Below, one piece after another: positions 8,175 to 16,354 of a stretch of 20,143 nucleotides of DNA (positions within the stretch are counted from its first letter, which is position 1; each line of letters begins with the position of its first letter). This DNA comes from CBFIDA01 sp965661085 (lineage in GTDB: Bacteria > Pseudomonadota > Gammaproteobacteria > Comchoanobacterales > Comchoanobacteraceae), in NCBI GenBank assembly GCA_965661085.1, contig CBFIDA010000016.1, forward strand, positions 1 through 20,143. The letters are read 5' to 3'. Made by a program: the position numbers and the translations under genes. A model generated the notes under the pieces. The model was not told the DNA's origin, searched no databases, and worked only from the letters and a program-made list of their open reading frames with translations.

Positions 8175-8484
8175 GTCATGTGAATGCTTCCATTATGGCT
8201 TGAACGATTCGTGGTCGTCAACTGTCAACAGGCCATTTCTAGGATCTTTGGGAAATGTTGTGTGCTCTTTTTCTGGATTCAGCGGGTGGTTTCAAGATGA
8301 GTGGTGCGCGTCTTAAATCAGCGTGGATCTTTCTGGCCAGATGTCGAGGGGGCTATATTTGATGCGCCATGCCCACATGGGTGTGGTGGTTGGTCTCTGG
8401 CGTTGTGTGCATGTTTTGTGGCTCGATTGAGGGTGCTGGGTTGGCGAGCGATTTGTTTTTTGATAGGGTAAAGAAAGGTTTTAC
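8175..8484. other. Intergenic stretch between divergent genes
   Basis: About 310 bases lie between the leftward exported-protein gene and the rightward GST gene. The left part holds a promoter for the leftward pair. The remainder (about 8280-8440) is G-rich on + with several short open frames of 20-40 codons, none with a ribosome site and recognisable content. It could be remnant coding sequence. I found no hairpin or repeat here. Confidence 0.5.
8192..8221 (-). promoter_or_regulatory. Probable sigma70 promoter of the exported-protein/maf pair
   Basis: Read on the - strand, TTGACG (8221-8216) is followed after 18 bases by CATAAT (8197-8192). A second, overlapping TTGACA lies seven bases further upstream. 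Transcription would start near 8185, about 20 bases before the ATG at 8165, which supports that start over the GTG at 8174. Confidence 0.5.
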
Positions 8485-9111
8485 ATGAGTGTGATCATGC
8501 TGCCCATACTGTATTCTTTCAGACGGTGTCCTTTTGCCATTCGGGCACGGATGGCGTTGCATTTGTCAGGCGTGAATCATGCGCTGCGAGAAGTTGACCT
8601 TAAGCGCAAGCCCAGAAGCTTGTTTGACATTTCTCCAAAGGCAACTGTGCCTGTTTTGGTTACTTCTTCAGACCTGGTGCTTGATGAGAGCCTAGAAATC
8701 ATGGCATGGGCTTTTAAAAATGCCGCATGTCATGCATGGTTGGCCAAGCCTCATGCACCTGAGGCCAACATTTGGCTGCAATCCTTCGATAAGGATTTTT
8801 TGCCATGGGTGTATCGCACCAAATATCCCGAGCGCCATGGTGAATTCAGTTTTGAAGAAAGTCGTGAGGCAGGACGTCAATGGTTGTATGCTTGGTCAGA
8901 CAGACTGTCCGCGCATGGCTCTACGTTTTGTGGCGAGATGTGTTGGCTTGATTTGGCAATTTTTCCATTTGTTCGGCAGTGGCATCATTTTGACCCTCTT
9001 GAAGCTTGGGCACCAGAAGTTTTGCGTCAGTGGTTGTCATGGTTTTTGTTGCACGAGATGTTCTCTGCGGTGATGAAAAAGCACGAAGTTTACCAAGACG
9101 GCAGCGCATGA
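8485..9111 (+). CDS. Glutathione S-transferase-like protein
   Basis: This is a 208-residue member of the GST superfamily. The N-terminal thioredoxin-like domain has LYSFRRCPFAIRAR with a cysteine (C15) at the catalytic position, the cis-proline block TVPVL (54-58), and the glutathione-binding DESLEIM (67-73). The C-terminal part is helical and includes WLDLAIFPFVRQW, the conserved GST N-capping region around an aspartate. The cysteine suggests a thiol-transferase or omega/beta-like activity rather than classical conjugation; the substrate is unknown. The ATG has AAAGG six bases upstream. It ends 74 bases before rpmF and is separated from it by a strong promoter, so it is its own unit. It is not part of the usual rpmF locus. 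Confidence 0.82.
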   Translation: MSVIMLPILYSFRRCPFAIRARMALHLSGVNHALREVDLKRKPRSLFDISPKATVPVLVTSSDLVLDESLEIMAWAFKNAACHAWLAKPHAPEANIWLQSFDKDFLPWVYRTKYPERHGEFSFEESREAGRQWLYAWSDRLSAHGSTFCGEMCWLDLAIFPFVRQWHHFDPLEAWAPEVLRQWLSWFLLHEMFSAVMKKHEVYQDGSA

Positions 9112-9129
9112 CCGCAGGTGTTTTTTCAG

Positions 9130-9158
9130 TTGACTTTACGGACTGAATCCAGTATATT
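9130..9158 (+). promoter_or_regulatory. Sigma70 promoter of rpmF-plsX-fabH-fabG
   Basis: TTGACT (9130-9135) and TATATT (9153-9158) are each one base from consensus and stand exactly 17 bases apart. Transcription would start near 9165 and give a short leader containing GGAG before the rpmF ATG at 9186. This is one of the clearest promoters in the window. Confidence 0.75.
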
Positions 9159-9185
9159 GATTTTTTCATTTTTTGGAGCCGACAA

Positions 9186-9356
9186 ATGGCCGTACAAAAG
9201 AGCAAGAAATCACGCGCCAAGCGTGGAACGAGAAGAGCACACACACACATGACCACGTGCCCTCTGTCTGTCGATGCTGCCAGCGGTGAAACACACCGAC
9301 GTCATCATGTGACTGACACCATGTTTTATCGAGGTGAACCCATCCTTGGGGACTAA
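9186..9356 (+). CDS. rpmF: 50S ribosomal protein L32
   Basis: This 56-residue protein begins MAVQKSKKSRAKRGTRRAH, matching the L32 start of E. coli (MAVQQNKPTRSKRGMRRSH). It continues with LSVDAASGETHRRHHVT and ends YRGEPILGD, again like the E. coli protein (SGEKHLRHHIT, YYRG). L32 is a component of the large ribosomal subunit near the peptidyl transferase region. GGAG stands about eight bases before the ATG. The DUF177/YceD gene that nearly always precedes rpmF is missing here. The start of plsX lies at or just inside the end of rpmF, so translation is probably coupled. Confidence 0.96.
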   Translation: MAVQKSKKSRAKRGTRRAHTHMTTCPLSVDAASGETHRRHHVTDTMFYRGEPILGD

Positions 9357-9360
9357 GCCA

Positions 9361-10425
9361 GTGGGTGCAGGGTCCAAGATAACGATTGCCGTCGACATGA
9401 TGAGTGGTGACCATGGGCTCGATGTGACCACCAAAGCTGTCCGTCATTTCTTAAATAAACACGAAGATGTCAAGCTCATTTTGATTGGTGATGTTGTTCG
9501 CTTAAAGTCATTGGAAGAGCTTGAGCACGTTTCTTTGTGCCACGCTGATCAGGTTGTTGACATGGATGAGTCGCCTGTCTTGGCACTCAAACACAAAAAA
9601 AATTCTTCAATGCGACTTGCGCTGAATTTGGTGAAATCAGGGGATGCCCATGTTGCGGTCAGTGCTGGGAATACAGGGGCACTCGTCGCCATGTCAAAAT
9701 TTGTGCTTCGTACACTCTCAGGCATCAAGCGCCCTGTGCTAGCAGGCATGACTGGTGCCATGCATGCTGGCGATTCGGGTACGCTTTTGCTGGATGTTGG
9801 GGCGACAGTTGATGCGCAGCCTGAGCACCTGCATCAATCCGCACTGCTTGGCAGCGCAGCATTCAATGCATTGACCAGTCAACATGGCCGCCCCAAGGTT
9901 GGGTTGTTGAACATTGGTGCTGAACAAATCAAAGGCAATGCGGTTGTCAAAGCAGCTGCCGCCTTGCTCGAGCATGAAACCCGCATCACATTTGGTGGTT
10001 TTGTAGAGGGGCACAGCCTGATTGGTTGCCCCGTTGACGTGATTGTGGTGGATGGGTTTGTTGGCAACATTGTTGTTAAAACTGTTGAAGGTTTGCTCAA
10101 GCACATCAAGTCAACGTTGCACACATTGTGTCGTAAGCATGTTTGGCTTGCATGTTTTTATCCCATCTTGAGGTTTGTGCTGCGGGCCATGCTTGGGCCC
10201 ATTAAAAAAGATACAGGCGCGCTTTTGTTGGGCGTTAAGGGTCTGGTGGTCAAAGCACATGGTGGCGCCAGCGTTGAGGATTGGCATGCTGTGCTGCATA
10301 CCGCCAAAACCGTTGTTGAAAATGATTTGCTGACGGCATTGCAGGCCAATATGGCTGGATTGGTCAAGACCAACGCATCAGACAATTCGGTGCCATCCAG
10401 CGCTGAGGTGACCCATCATGATTGA
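9361..10425 (+). CDS. plsX: Phosphate acyltransferase PlsX
   Basis: PlsX converts acyl-ACP and phosphate to acyl-phosphate, the donor used by PlsY in phosphatidic acid synthesis; it acts at the inner face of the membrane. Conserved blocks are IAVDMMSGDHG (family DAMGGD), VSAGNTGALVA, LLDVGATVDAQPEHL, GLLNIGAEQIKGN and VDGFVGNIVVK. Two starts are possible. The GTG at 9361 (354 residues) has GGGGA eight bases upstream and a family-like short lead before the first block. The GTG at 9334 (363 residues) overlaps rpmF by 23 bases and has only AGG close by. I prefer 9361. Its stop overlaps the fabH start by eight bases (ATGATTGA). Neighbours make this a phospholipid and fatty-acid operon. Confidence 0.94.
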   Translation: MGAGSKITIAVDMMSGDHGLDVTTKAVRHFLNKHEDVKLILIGDVVRLKSLEELEHVSLCHADQVVDMDESPVLALKHKKNSSMRLALNLVKSGDAHVAVSAGNTGALVAMSKFVLRTLSGIKRPVLAGMTGAMHAGDSGTLLLDVGATVDAQPEHLHQSALLGSAAFNALTSQHGRPKVGLLNIGAEQIKGNAVVKAAAALLEHETRITFGGFVEGHSLIGCPVDVIVVDGFVGNIVVKTVEGLLKHIKSTLHTLCRKHVWLACFYPILRFVLRAMLGPIKKDTGALLLGVKGLVVKAHGGASVEDWHAVLHTAKTVVENDLLTALQANMAGLVKTNASDNSVPSSAEVTHHD

Positions 10426-11392
10426 CCATGTACAAATCATTGCAACAGGAGCTGCACTGCCGAAAATGGTGGTCACCAATGATGATTTGGCAAAAAAAAT
10501 TGACACGTCAGACGCCTGGATTCGATCGCGCACGGGCATCCGTCAGCGCCATATGGTTGGTGATGATGAAAACACACTGACATTGGCGATGGCCGCGCTT
10601 GAAGACGCTGTGGCCAGCGGGGGGCTTGATTTAAGCACGATCGATGGCGTGATTGTTGCCACCATGACGCCCATGCAAATGATGCCAAGCACCGCGTGTC
10701 TGCTGCAGCAGCAGTTGGACATGTCGCCTGGGATTGCGTTGGACGTCAATGCGGCATGTTCAGGTTTCGTCTATGCATTCAGCATGGCCAATGCATGGAT
10801 TGCATCCGGTCAAGCAACCACATTGGCAGTGATTGGTGTGGATACCATGACTAAGGTGGTCAATTGGCAGGATCGTCAAACGTGTGTGTTGTTTGGTGAT
10901 GGGGCAGGTGCGGTGGTGTTGCAACAATCTCAAAATCCGGGGGTCATGTCGACGCATGTTTCTGCGGATGGACGTCATGCAAATTTACTGGCTGTGCCAG
11001 GTGGATTGTATCAACCGTTGGATCCATGCGGATTCTTGACCATGGAAGGCCGAGAAGTTTTCAAACACGCCGTCAAAACACTTGAGTCTATGGTGGCGTC
11101 ATCCCTCCAACAGGCTGGCTTGAGGCGCGATGAGATCGATTGGTTGGTGCCACATCAAGCCAATCTTCGTATCATTCAAAGCACTGCAAAAATGTTAAAG
11201 TTGCCGATGTCAAAAGTTGTGCAGACCATTGACCGTCACGCCAATACATCAGCGGCTTCGATCCCTTTGGCTTTGGATCATGCGCTCAAAACCAATCAGA
11301 TCAAACCAGGTGATGTGGCATTGCTTGAAGCCTTTGGTGCTGGCTTCACATGGGGCTCTGCCATCGTGAAATTTAATGAGGAGACAGCATAA
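10418..11392 (+). CDS. fabH: Beta-ketoacyl-ACP synthase III FabH
   Basis: FabH starts each round of fatty acid synthesis by condensing acetyl-CoA with malonyl-ACP. The 324-residue product has the catalytic triad: C114 in VNAACSGFVYA, H246 in VPHQANLRII and N276 in HANTSAASIP. The usual motif around the asparagine is (Y/H)GNTSAAS; here the glycine is alanine, a mild departure. RSRTGIRQRH near residue 37 is the CoA-binding entry motif. Its start overlaps plsX by eight bases, and its TAA overlaps the fabG ATG by one (TAATG). In most relatives fabD stands between fabH and fabG; there is no room for it here. Confidence 0.96.
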   Translation: MIDHVQIIATGAALPKMVVTNDDLAKKIDTSDAWIRSRTGIRQRHMVGDDENTLTLAMAALEDAVASGGLDLSTIDGVIVATMTPMQMMPSTACLLQQQLDMSPGIALDVNAACSGFVYAFSMANAWIASGQATTLAVIGVDTMTKVVNWQDRQTCVLFGDGAGAVVLQQSQNPGVMSTHVSADGRHANLLAVPGGLYQPLDPCGFLTMEGREVFKHAVKTLESMVASSLQQAGLRRDEIDWLVPHQANLRIIQSTAKMLKLPMSKVVQTIDRHANTSAASIPLALDHALKTNQIKPGDVALLEAFGAGFTWGSAIVKFNEETA

Positions 11393-12132
11393 TGGATGAA
11401 AAAAAATTAATTTTAGTAACGGGTGCGACACGTGGCATAGGTCGTGGCATTGCCCATCATCTGGCCGAAGCTGGCCATCGTGTGATCGGTACGTCTACGT
11501 CTCCTCAAGGCGCAAAAAGCATCGGAGACGCACTTGCATGCCATGGTGGTTTGGGCATGGTGCTCAATGTGAACGACGATTTGGAGCAGTTGACCACGTT
11601 CTACCAAGACATCAAAGAAAAATGTGGCAGCCTACCAGATGTGTTGATCAACAACGCTGGCATCACGGCTGATGGCTTGCTGCTGCGCATGAACGAAGCA
11701 CAGTGGGACAAAGTGATCGCCACCAACCTCAGTGCAGTGTTTAAATTATCAAAATTGGCTGTAAAGCCGATGATGAAAAAGAAATGGGGCCGCATCATTA
11801 CGATAGGATCGGTCATTGGCACCAAGGGTAACCCTGGTCAAGCCAATTATGCTGCCGCCAAAGCAGGCTTGGTTGGTTTTTCAAAGTCGTTGGCACAGGA
11901 AGTTGCAAGTCGCGGTGTGACGGTGAACGTCATTTCCCCCGGGTTCATAGAGACTGACATGACCGATGCGCTGGCTCAGAATCAAATTGACGATATTTTA
12001 AAAAACGTGCCTGCTGCACGTATGGGTTCAGTTTCAGATGTGGCTGCATTGGTTGCTTTTGTGGCAGGCCAAAGCAGTGGCTACATCACTGGGCATAACT
12101 TTCATATCAACGGTGGTTTGCTCATGGTTTAG
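11392..12132 (+). CDS. fabG: 3-oxoacyl-ACP reductase FabG
   Basis: FabG is the NADPH-dependent short-chain reductase that reduces 3-oxoacyl-ACP in each elongation cycle. The 246-residue protein has the Rossmann motif TGATRGIG (10-17), NNAG (87-90), the catalytic serine S140 in TIGSVIG, and YAAAK with Y153 and K157. The end ITGHNFHINGGLLMV is typical of FabG. GAGGAG stands about eight bases before the ATG, inside the end of fabH. It ends with TAG at 12130-12132, which shows that TAG is used as a normal stop here. A separate promoter follows before acpP. Confidence 0.96.
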   Translation: MDEKKLILVTGATRGIGRGIAHHLAEAGHRVIGTSTSPQGAKSIGDALACHGGLGMVLNVNDDLEQLTTFYQDIKEKCGSLPDVLINNAGITADGLLLRMNEAQWDKVIATNLSAVFKLSKLAVKPMMKKKWGRIITIGSVIGTKGNPGQANYAAAKAGLVGFSKSLAQEVASRGVTVNVISPGFIETDMTDALAQNQIDDILKNVPAARMGSVSDVAALVAFVAGQSSGYITGHNFHINGGLLMV

Positions 12133-12168
12133 CGTTTGCATGATTCTGCTGAAGGGGCGTATTTTCTT

Positions 12169-12197
12169 TTGCCAATGGGCCTTTTTTGGTATATGAT
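12169..12197 (+). promoter_or_regulatory. Sigma70 promoter of acpP
   Basis: TTGCCA (12169-12174) and TATGAT (12192-12197) stand 17 bases apart in the 110-base gap between fabG and acpP. Transcription would start near 12204. A separate strong promoter for acpP is expected, because acyl carrier protein is needed in far greater amounts than the enzymes beside it. Confidence 0.7.
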
Positions 12198-12242
12198 TGC
12201 ATCGTCATATAGCGTGACATGAAATTTATAGAGGAGCATAAA

Positions 12243-12497
12243 ATGAGTGAAGATACAAAATCAAAAGTACTGAGTGTGATCATGGATCAATTGGAAGTCA
12301 GCGAAGCGGACGTCAGCAATCACGACGCATCATTCGTTGGGGATTTGGGTGCCGATTCTTTGGACAATGTTGAATTGGTCATGGCCCTTGAAGAAGAATT
12401 TGGTATCGAAATTCCAGATGAGGAAGCTGAGAAAATCACCACAGTTGGTGAAGCCATTGCTTTTGTTGAGAAACACGCCACCGAAACTCAAAATTAA
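12243..12497 (+). CDS. acpP: Acyl carrier protein
   Basis: The acyl carrier protein holds growing fatty acids on a 4'-phosphopantetheine arm. The 84-residue acidic protein has the attachment serine S39 in LGADSLDNVELVMALEEEF, and the family pattern IPDEEAEKITTVGEAI follows. I start it at the ATG at 12243 (MSEDTKSKV), which has GGAG at good spacing. An in-frame ATG at 12219 would add eight residues containing that ribosome site. It has its own promoter and is followed after 23 bases by fabF. The C-terminus is slightly longer than in E. coli (78 residues). Confidence 0.97.
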   Translation: MSEDTKSKVLSVIMDQLEVSEADVSNHDASFVGDLGADSLDNVELVMALEEEFGIEIPDEEAEKITTVGEAIAFVEKHATETQN

Positions 12498-12520
12498 AAC
12501 ACCAATCAATCGGATATGTG

Positions 12521-13762
12521 ATGACTAAGAAACGTGTGGTGCTCACAGGTACGGGTGTTGTGTCCTGCCTGGGATCAGATGTCGAGACGGTATGGTCCAA
12601 CTTAATGACTGGGCACAGCGGCATCACGCATTTGACGACACCTGGCGCGGATGCACTCAAATCCCGAATTGCAGGCTTGGTGCAGGGTTATGTTGCAGAG
12701 GATCATTTTTCCAAAAAAGACATTCGGAAACTTGATCCATCCATTCAGTATGGCATCATTGCTGCAGAGCAGGCCGTTGCGCAATCGGGACTTTTAAGTT
12801 GCGACGCTGTTGACTTCAACAGGATTGGTGTTGCAGTCGGTTCAGGCATTGGTGGCTTGCAGTACATTGAGGACATGGCCGAAACTTTGTTTGAACATGG
12901 TCCCAAACGTGTGTCAGCCAATTTTGTGCCTTCAACCATCATCAACATGATCGCTGGGCACATATCCATTCGGTTTGGGTGCAAAGGCCCCAATTTTGCT
13001 GCCGTGACGGCCTGTGCTGCGGGGACACACAACATTGGTTTGGCTGCGCGCTTGATCGCTTATGGCGATGCCGATGCCATGCTGGTGGGCGGTTCAGAGC
13101 ATGCTTCCACCATGCTTTCTATGGCAGGTTTTGGTAACATGAAAGCACTGTCCACCAACAACGATGCGCCCAAACAGGCCTCCCGTCCCTTTGACAAAGA
13201 CCGTGATGGCTTTGTCCTCAGCAACGGTGCAGCGATCTTGGTGCTGGAGTCACTTGAGCATGCAGAGAAAAGAGGCGCCAACATTTTGGCTGAAGTGGTT
13301 GGCGTTGGCATGACAGGTGATGCATTTCACGCAACGCAACCTGATCAATCGGCCGATGGTGCCAAACGTGTGATGTCTCAAGCCATACAAGATGCAAATT
13401 TAGCACCGAGCGACATCGATTACATCAATGCACATGGGACATCGACGTATTTCAATGACTTGGTCGAAACCAAGGCCATTGCTGAAGTGTTTGGTGAAGG
13501 TGCAGATGTGGCCATCAGCTCTACCAAATCGATGCTGGGTCACATGTTGGGTGCAGCAGGTGCCATTGAAGCTGTCATTGCCGTGGAGGCTTTGCGCCAT
13601 CAATGTGTGCCAGCGACCATCAACTGTGATGCACCAGATGTCGGTTTGTCACTGAATTTGATACGTCATGAAGCCAAGCGCATGCCGCTTCAATATGTGA
13701 TGTCCAACTCATTTGGTTTTGGTGGAACCAATGGGTGTTTGATTTTTAAAGCCTATGGGTGA
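12521..13762 (+). CDS. fabF: Beta-ketoacyl-ACP synthase II FabF
   Basis: FabF elongates acyl-ACP by condensation with malonyl-ACP. The 413-residue product has the thiolase-fold triad: C165 in AVTACAAGTHNIG, H305 in NAHGTST and H341 in GHMLGAAGA. SNSFGFGGTN at the end completes the active site loop. I choose the ATG at 12521 (MTKKRVVLTGTG); a GTG directly before it is also in frame. The ribosome site is weak (CGGA), so translation may depend partly on ribosomes leaving acpP. The end overlaps mltG by eight bases (ATGGGTGA). pabC, which often follows fabF in gammaproteobacteria, is absent. Confidence 0.96.
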   Translation: MTKKRVVLTGTGVVSCLGSDVETVWSNLMTGHSGITHLTTPGADALKSRIAGLVQGYVAEDHFSKKDIRKLDPSIQYGIIAAEQAVAQSGLLSCDAVDFNRIGVAVGSGIGGLQYIEDMAETLFEHGPKRVSANFVPSTIINMIAGHISIRFGCKGPNFAAVTACAAGTHNIGLAARLIAYGDADAMLVGGSEHASTMLSMAGFGNMKALSTNNDAPKQASRPFDKDRDGFVLSNGAAILVLESLEHAEKRGANILAEVVGVGMTGDAFHATQPDQSADGAKRVMSQAIQDANLAPSDIDYINAHGTSTYFNDLVETKAIAEVFGEGADVAISSTKSMLGHMLGAAGAIEAVIAVEALRHQCVPATINCDAPDVGLSLNLIRHEAKRMPLQYVMSNSFGFGGTNGCLIFKAYG

Positions 13763-14765
13763 TGTCAGCGGCCCAAGATGGATTTTGGCCACTTTCTGTA
13801 TTTTTTTCATTGCATTGACGTGTCTGGTTGCGTTTGTATTTTTCATGCCCATTGCCCGAGGTGGTCAGCCTTCTGCAATTTACGTGTATCCGGGTGATCA
13901 TTTTTCTGATGTGATGCATCGAATGGCGCATCAAGATACATGCTCACATTTGTACTTATTTGAGGGACTCATGCGTCTGACACAAAGCAGCCATCGCATT
14001 CAAATTGGCGAATATGTCATTTTGCCCCACACCACATATCTTCAACTGCGTCATGATATGTTGATGGGGCGTGGCCGGTTGCGTCGATTCAGTGTGGTTG
14101 AAGGTACCACCTTTCATGAGGTTGTCCAAGCATTGGCTGAAAATCCCCACCTTAAATTCCATTATAAGGGTATGACCGATGCAGATGTTTTTGAGAACAT
14201 CTCTGACGGGGCATCATTGCCCTATGAAGGCAAATTGTATCCTGCAACGTATACGTTTGTATCTGGTGCGGATGCTTCGGTCATCTTACGTAAGGCATAT
14301 GCAGCTTTTCATGCTGCATATGCCAAAACGTCTACCTGCCCCAAAGATTTACCTTATCATGGTTTGGATGCGCGCCTCATCGTGGCTTCATTGATAGAAA
14401 AGGAATCCAGTTATCCTGAAGAATTTAAACGCATCGCAGGTGTCATCGTCAATCGCCTGAACAAAGGCATGCGTCTTCAAATTGATGCCGCTTTGTTGTA
14501 TTTGCCGCAAGAAAAGCGCCGCACCAACGTGGTTGATCGTTCTGTTAAAAGTCGATACAATGTCTATCGTCATCATGGTTTGCCACCCACAGCCATTGCC
14601 ATTCCAAGTCGTCTTGCCATGTTGGCTGCTTGTCATCCTGCCAAGACAAACGAATTGTATTATGTGGCCAATGGTCTTGGGCATCACACATTTACAACGA
14701 ATTTCAAAGATCATCTGCGGGCCAAAAGAAAGCTGAAGGCCAAACTGAAACAACAACCATCTTGA
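13755..14765 (+). CDS. mltG: Endolytic murein transglycosylase MltG
   Basis: MltG (YceG) cuts nascent peptidoglycan strands in the periplasm and so sets glycan length. The 336-residue protein has one N-terminal membrane segment (about residues 9-31), which leaves the rest in the periplasm, a LysM-like region, and the YceG catalytic domain. Its motif ASLIEKESS (211-219) holds the catalytic glutamate, followed by IAGVIVNRLNKGMRLQIDAALLY and the YNVYRHHGLPPTAIAIPS block. The start overlaps fabF by eight bases. An exact 12-base inverted repeat lies inside the gene at 14294-14324 and encodes the near-symmetrical peptide AYAAFHAAYA. tmk starts ten bases after the stop. Confidence 0.93.
   Translation: MGDVSGPRWILATFCIFFIALTCLVAFVFFMPIARGGQPSAIYVYPGDHFSDVMHRMAHQDTCSHLYLFEGLMRLTQSSHRIQIGEYVILPHTTYLQLRHDMLMGRGRLRRFSVVEGTTFHEVVQALAENPHLKFHYKGMTDADVFENISDGASLPYEGKLYPATYTFVSGADASVILRKAYAAFHAAYAKTSTCPKDLPYHGLDARLIVASLIEKESSYPEEFKRIAGVIVNRLNKGMRLQIDAALLYLPQEKRRTNVVDRSVKSRYNVYRHHGLPPTAIAIPSRLAMLAACHPAKTNELYYVANGLGHHTFTTNFKDHLRAKRKLKAKLKQQPS
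14294..14324. repeat. Perfect 12-base inverted repeat inside mltG
   Basis: GGCATATGCAGC (14294-14305) and its exact complement GCTGCATATGCC (14313-14324) flank a seven-base loop TTTTCAT. The repeat lies in the coding region and the reading frame passes through it. No T run follows on either strand, so it is not an ordinary terminator. Confidence 0.8.
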
Positions 14766-14775
14766 TGGAGGCTAT

Positions 14776-15396
14776 ATGTTCATCACCATCGAAGGCATTG
14801 AAGGAACGGGTAAGTCGACGGTTGCCAAACGTCTACATCAAGATTTAACTGCCATGGGCAAAGATGTTGTGTTGACACGTGAACCTGGTGGTACGCCTGT
14901 TGCTGAAGCCATACGGCAGGTCCTGTTGGCCCATTGGCAATCGGATCCCATGGCCGATGACGTTGAATTGATGCTGATGTTTGCCAGCCGAATGCAACAT
15001 GTCCAAAATTTGGTTCAACCTGCATTGGCGGCTGGGAAAATGGTGATCAGCGATCGGTTTTATGATGCCAGCTTTGCTTATCAGGGTGGGGGAAGAGGCT
15101 TGAGTATGCAGCGTATTCAATATTTGTCAGATTGGGTGCTTCAAGGGTTCAAGCCAGACGTCACATTTTTATTGGATGCCGATCCAGAGATCACATTCAA
15201 ACGTTTGCAGGGAGAGAAAGACCGTATTGAGCTCGAGCAGCTAGAGTTTTTTCAAAACATTCGTGCTGCTTACTTGGCCTTGGCAGAAGCCGAACCCCAA
15301 CGCATTGTGCGCATTGATGCGGATCAGCCATTCGAGCGTGTGATGCAGCAGATCAGTTTGGCATTGAAGGCACGTATGGAACAAAAACATGCATGA
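14776..15396 (+). CDS. tmk: Thymidylate kinase
   Basis: Tmk phosphorylates dTMP to dTDP in the dTTP pathway. The 206-residue product has the P-loop GIEGTGKST (7-15), TREPGGT (34-40), and DRFYDASFAYQGGGR beginning at residue 93, which binds the thymine and phosphate. The LID region (KRLQGEKDRIE) is shorter than in E. coli Tmk, which has more arginines there. The ATG has GGAG at good spacing. The stop overlaps the holB start by eight bases (ATGCATGA). Placement between mltG and holB is the usual gammaproteobacterial order. Confidence 0.96.
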   Translation: MFITIEGIEGTGKSTVAKRLHQDLTAMGKDVVLTREPGGTPVAEAIRQVLLAHWQSDPMADDVELMLMFASRMQHVQNLVQPALAAGKMVISDRFYDASFAYQGGGRGLSMQRIQYLSDWVLQGFKPDVTFLLDADPEITFKRLQGEKDRIELEQLEFFQNIRAAYLALAEAEPQRIVRIDADQPFERVMQQISLALKARMEQKHA

Positions 15397-16354
15397 AGTT
15401 GTTGATCTGAAACAACGGTGTCAAATATGGATGCAGCGTCATCCTGAACGCTCTTCTGCGTGGCTGTTCTACCATCCTTCCGCTGCATACGCTGCACAAT
15501 GGATTCGAGATTTGATGCATCGTGACATTTGTACGGCGGAACAATCACATCGGCCATGTGGGATCTGTAGCCGATGTGTGTGGTTTCAGGAAAATGCACA
15601 TCCAGACATACATCATGTGGGATTGACAGCAACACAATGTTTGATTGGCATTGAGGCCATGCGTCAATTGCAAGCAAGATTGTCTCGCAAGCGCCACAGT
15701 CATACAAGGCACTTGGTCTACATTTCAGATGCCCATGCGTTGTCTCATGCAGCAGCCAATGGATTGCTGAAAATGCTTGAAGAGCCGGTGAGCCCAACAT
15801 TATTTATGTTGCATGCTTCCGATGAGGCCACCCTGTTGCAAACCATCAAAAGCCGGTGTTTTCAAATCACATTGCCACAAAGGCATCCTGGCAACGAAAC
15901 ATTGCCGATGCCCGATATTCAGTCTGGTGAGACGACCGACAAGATGCGGTTTTGTTGGCATCGGTTGTCGCAATTGAAAACATGCCACACATGGGATTCA
16001 TCAGATTCGGAGATGTTGAACAGTGCCATGCGATGGGTGGCGTCTTGGCTCGCACAACAATGGCCAATGACCAAAGAGGATCACCCACATTTCATCCTAC
16101 AAGTGGATTTTTTGATGCTTTGTTTGCGTGATTTGCACCTTAGGGATGCGTGCACGCATGGTGCCTCCTCAAGCTATGAAGATAGACGTCAGCATTATGA
16201 TTTGTTGCTTGGCATCAAGGCTGATTTTCAAAAGCATGTCCAGCTCAACATTGGCATGTTGCATGCCACATTATTGCCGCATTTGCCTGCATGGCACGTA
16301 TATGTGGCCGATTGTTTAAGATCCCATGCGTCGATGGAGAAAAACCATGATTGA
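15389..16354 (+). CDS. holB: DNA polymerase III subunit delta'
   Basis: Delta' is part of the clamp loader that places the beta sliding clamp on DNA. The 321-residue protein has the four zinc-binding cysteines (C48, C57, C60, C63, the last three in PCGICSRC), AAANGLLKMLEEP (Walker B-derived region, about 121-133) and the SRC motif (155-157) carrying the arginine finger. The Walker A region is degenerate (FYHPSAAYAA), as is normal for delta', which does not hydrolyse ATP. The C-terminal third is poorly conserved, as usual. It overlaps tmk and tatD by eight bases each. A pilZ gene often found between holB and tatD is missing. Confidence 0.9.
   Translation: MHEVVDLKQRCQIWMQRHPERSSAWLFYHPSAAYAAQWIRDLMHRDICTAEQSHRPCGICSRCVWFQENAHPDIHHVGLTATQCLIGIEAMRQLQARLSRKRHSHTRHLVYISDAHALSHAAANGLLKMLEEPVSPTLFMLHASDEATLLQTIKSRCFQITLPQRHPGNETLPMPDIQSGETTDKMRFCWHRLSQLKTCHTWDSSDSEMLNSAMRWVASWLAQQWPMTKEDHPHFILQVDFLMLCLRDLHLRDACTHGASSSYEDRRQHYDLLLGIKADFQKHVQLNIGMLHATLLPHLPAWHVYVADCLRSHASMEKNHD

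Noticed and set aside
8283..8440. Short frames suggesting a gene remnant before the GST gene
   Set aside because: Frames of 20-40 codons without ribosome sites or recognisable content; kept only as a remark on the intergenic stretch.
15324..15800. A leftward open frame of 158 codons
   Set aside because: It lies wholly antisense to tmk and holB, both of which are certain, and has no recognisable motif.
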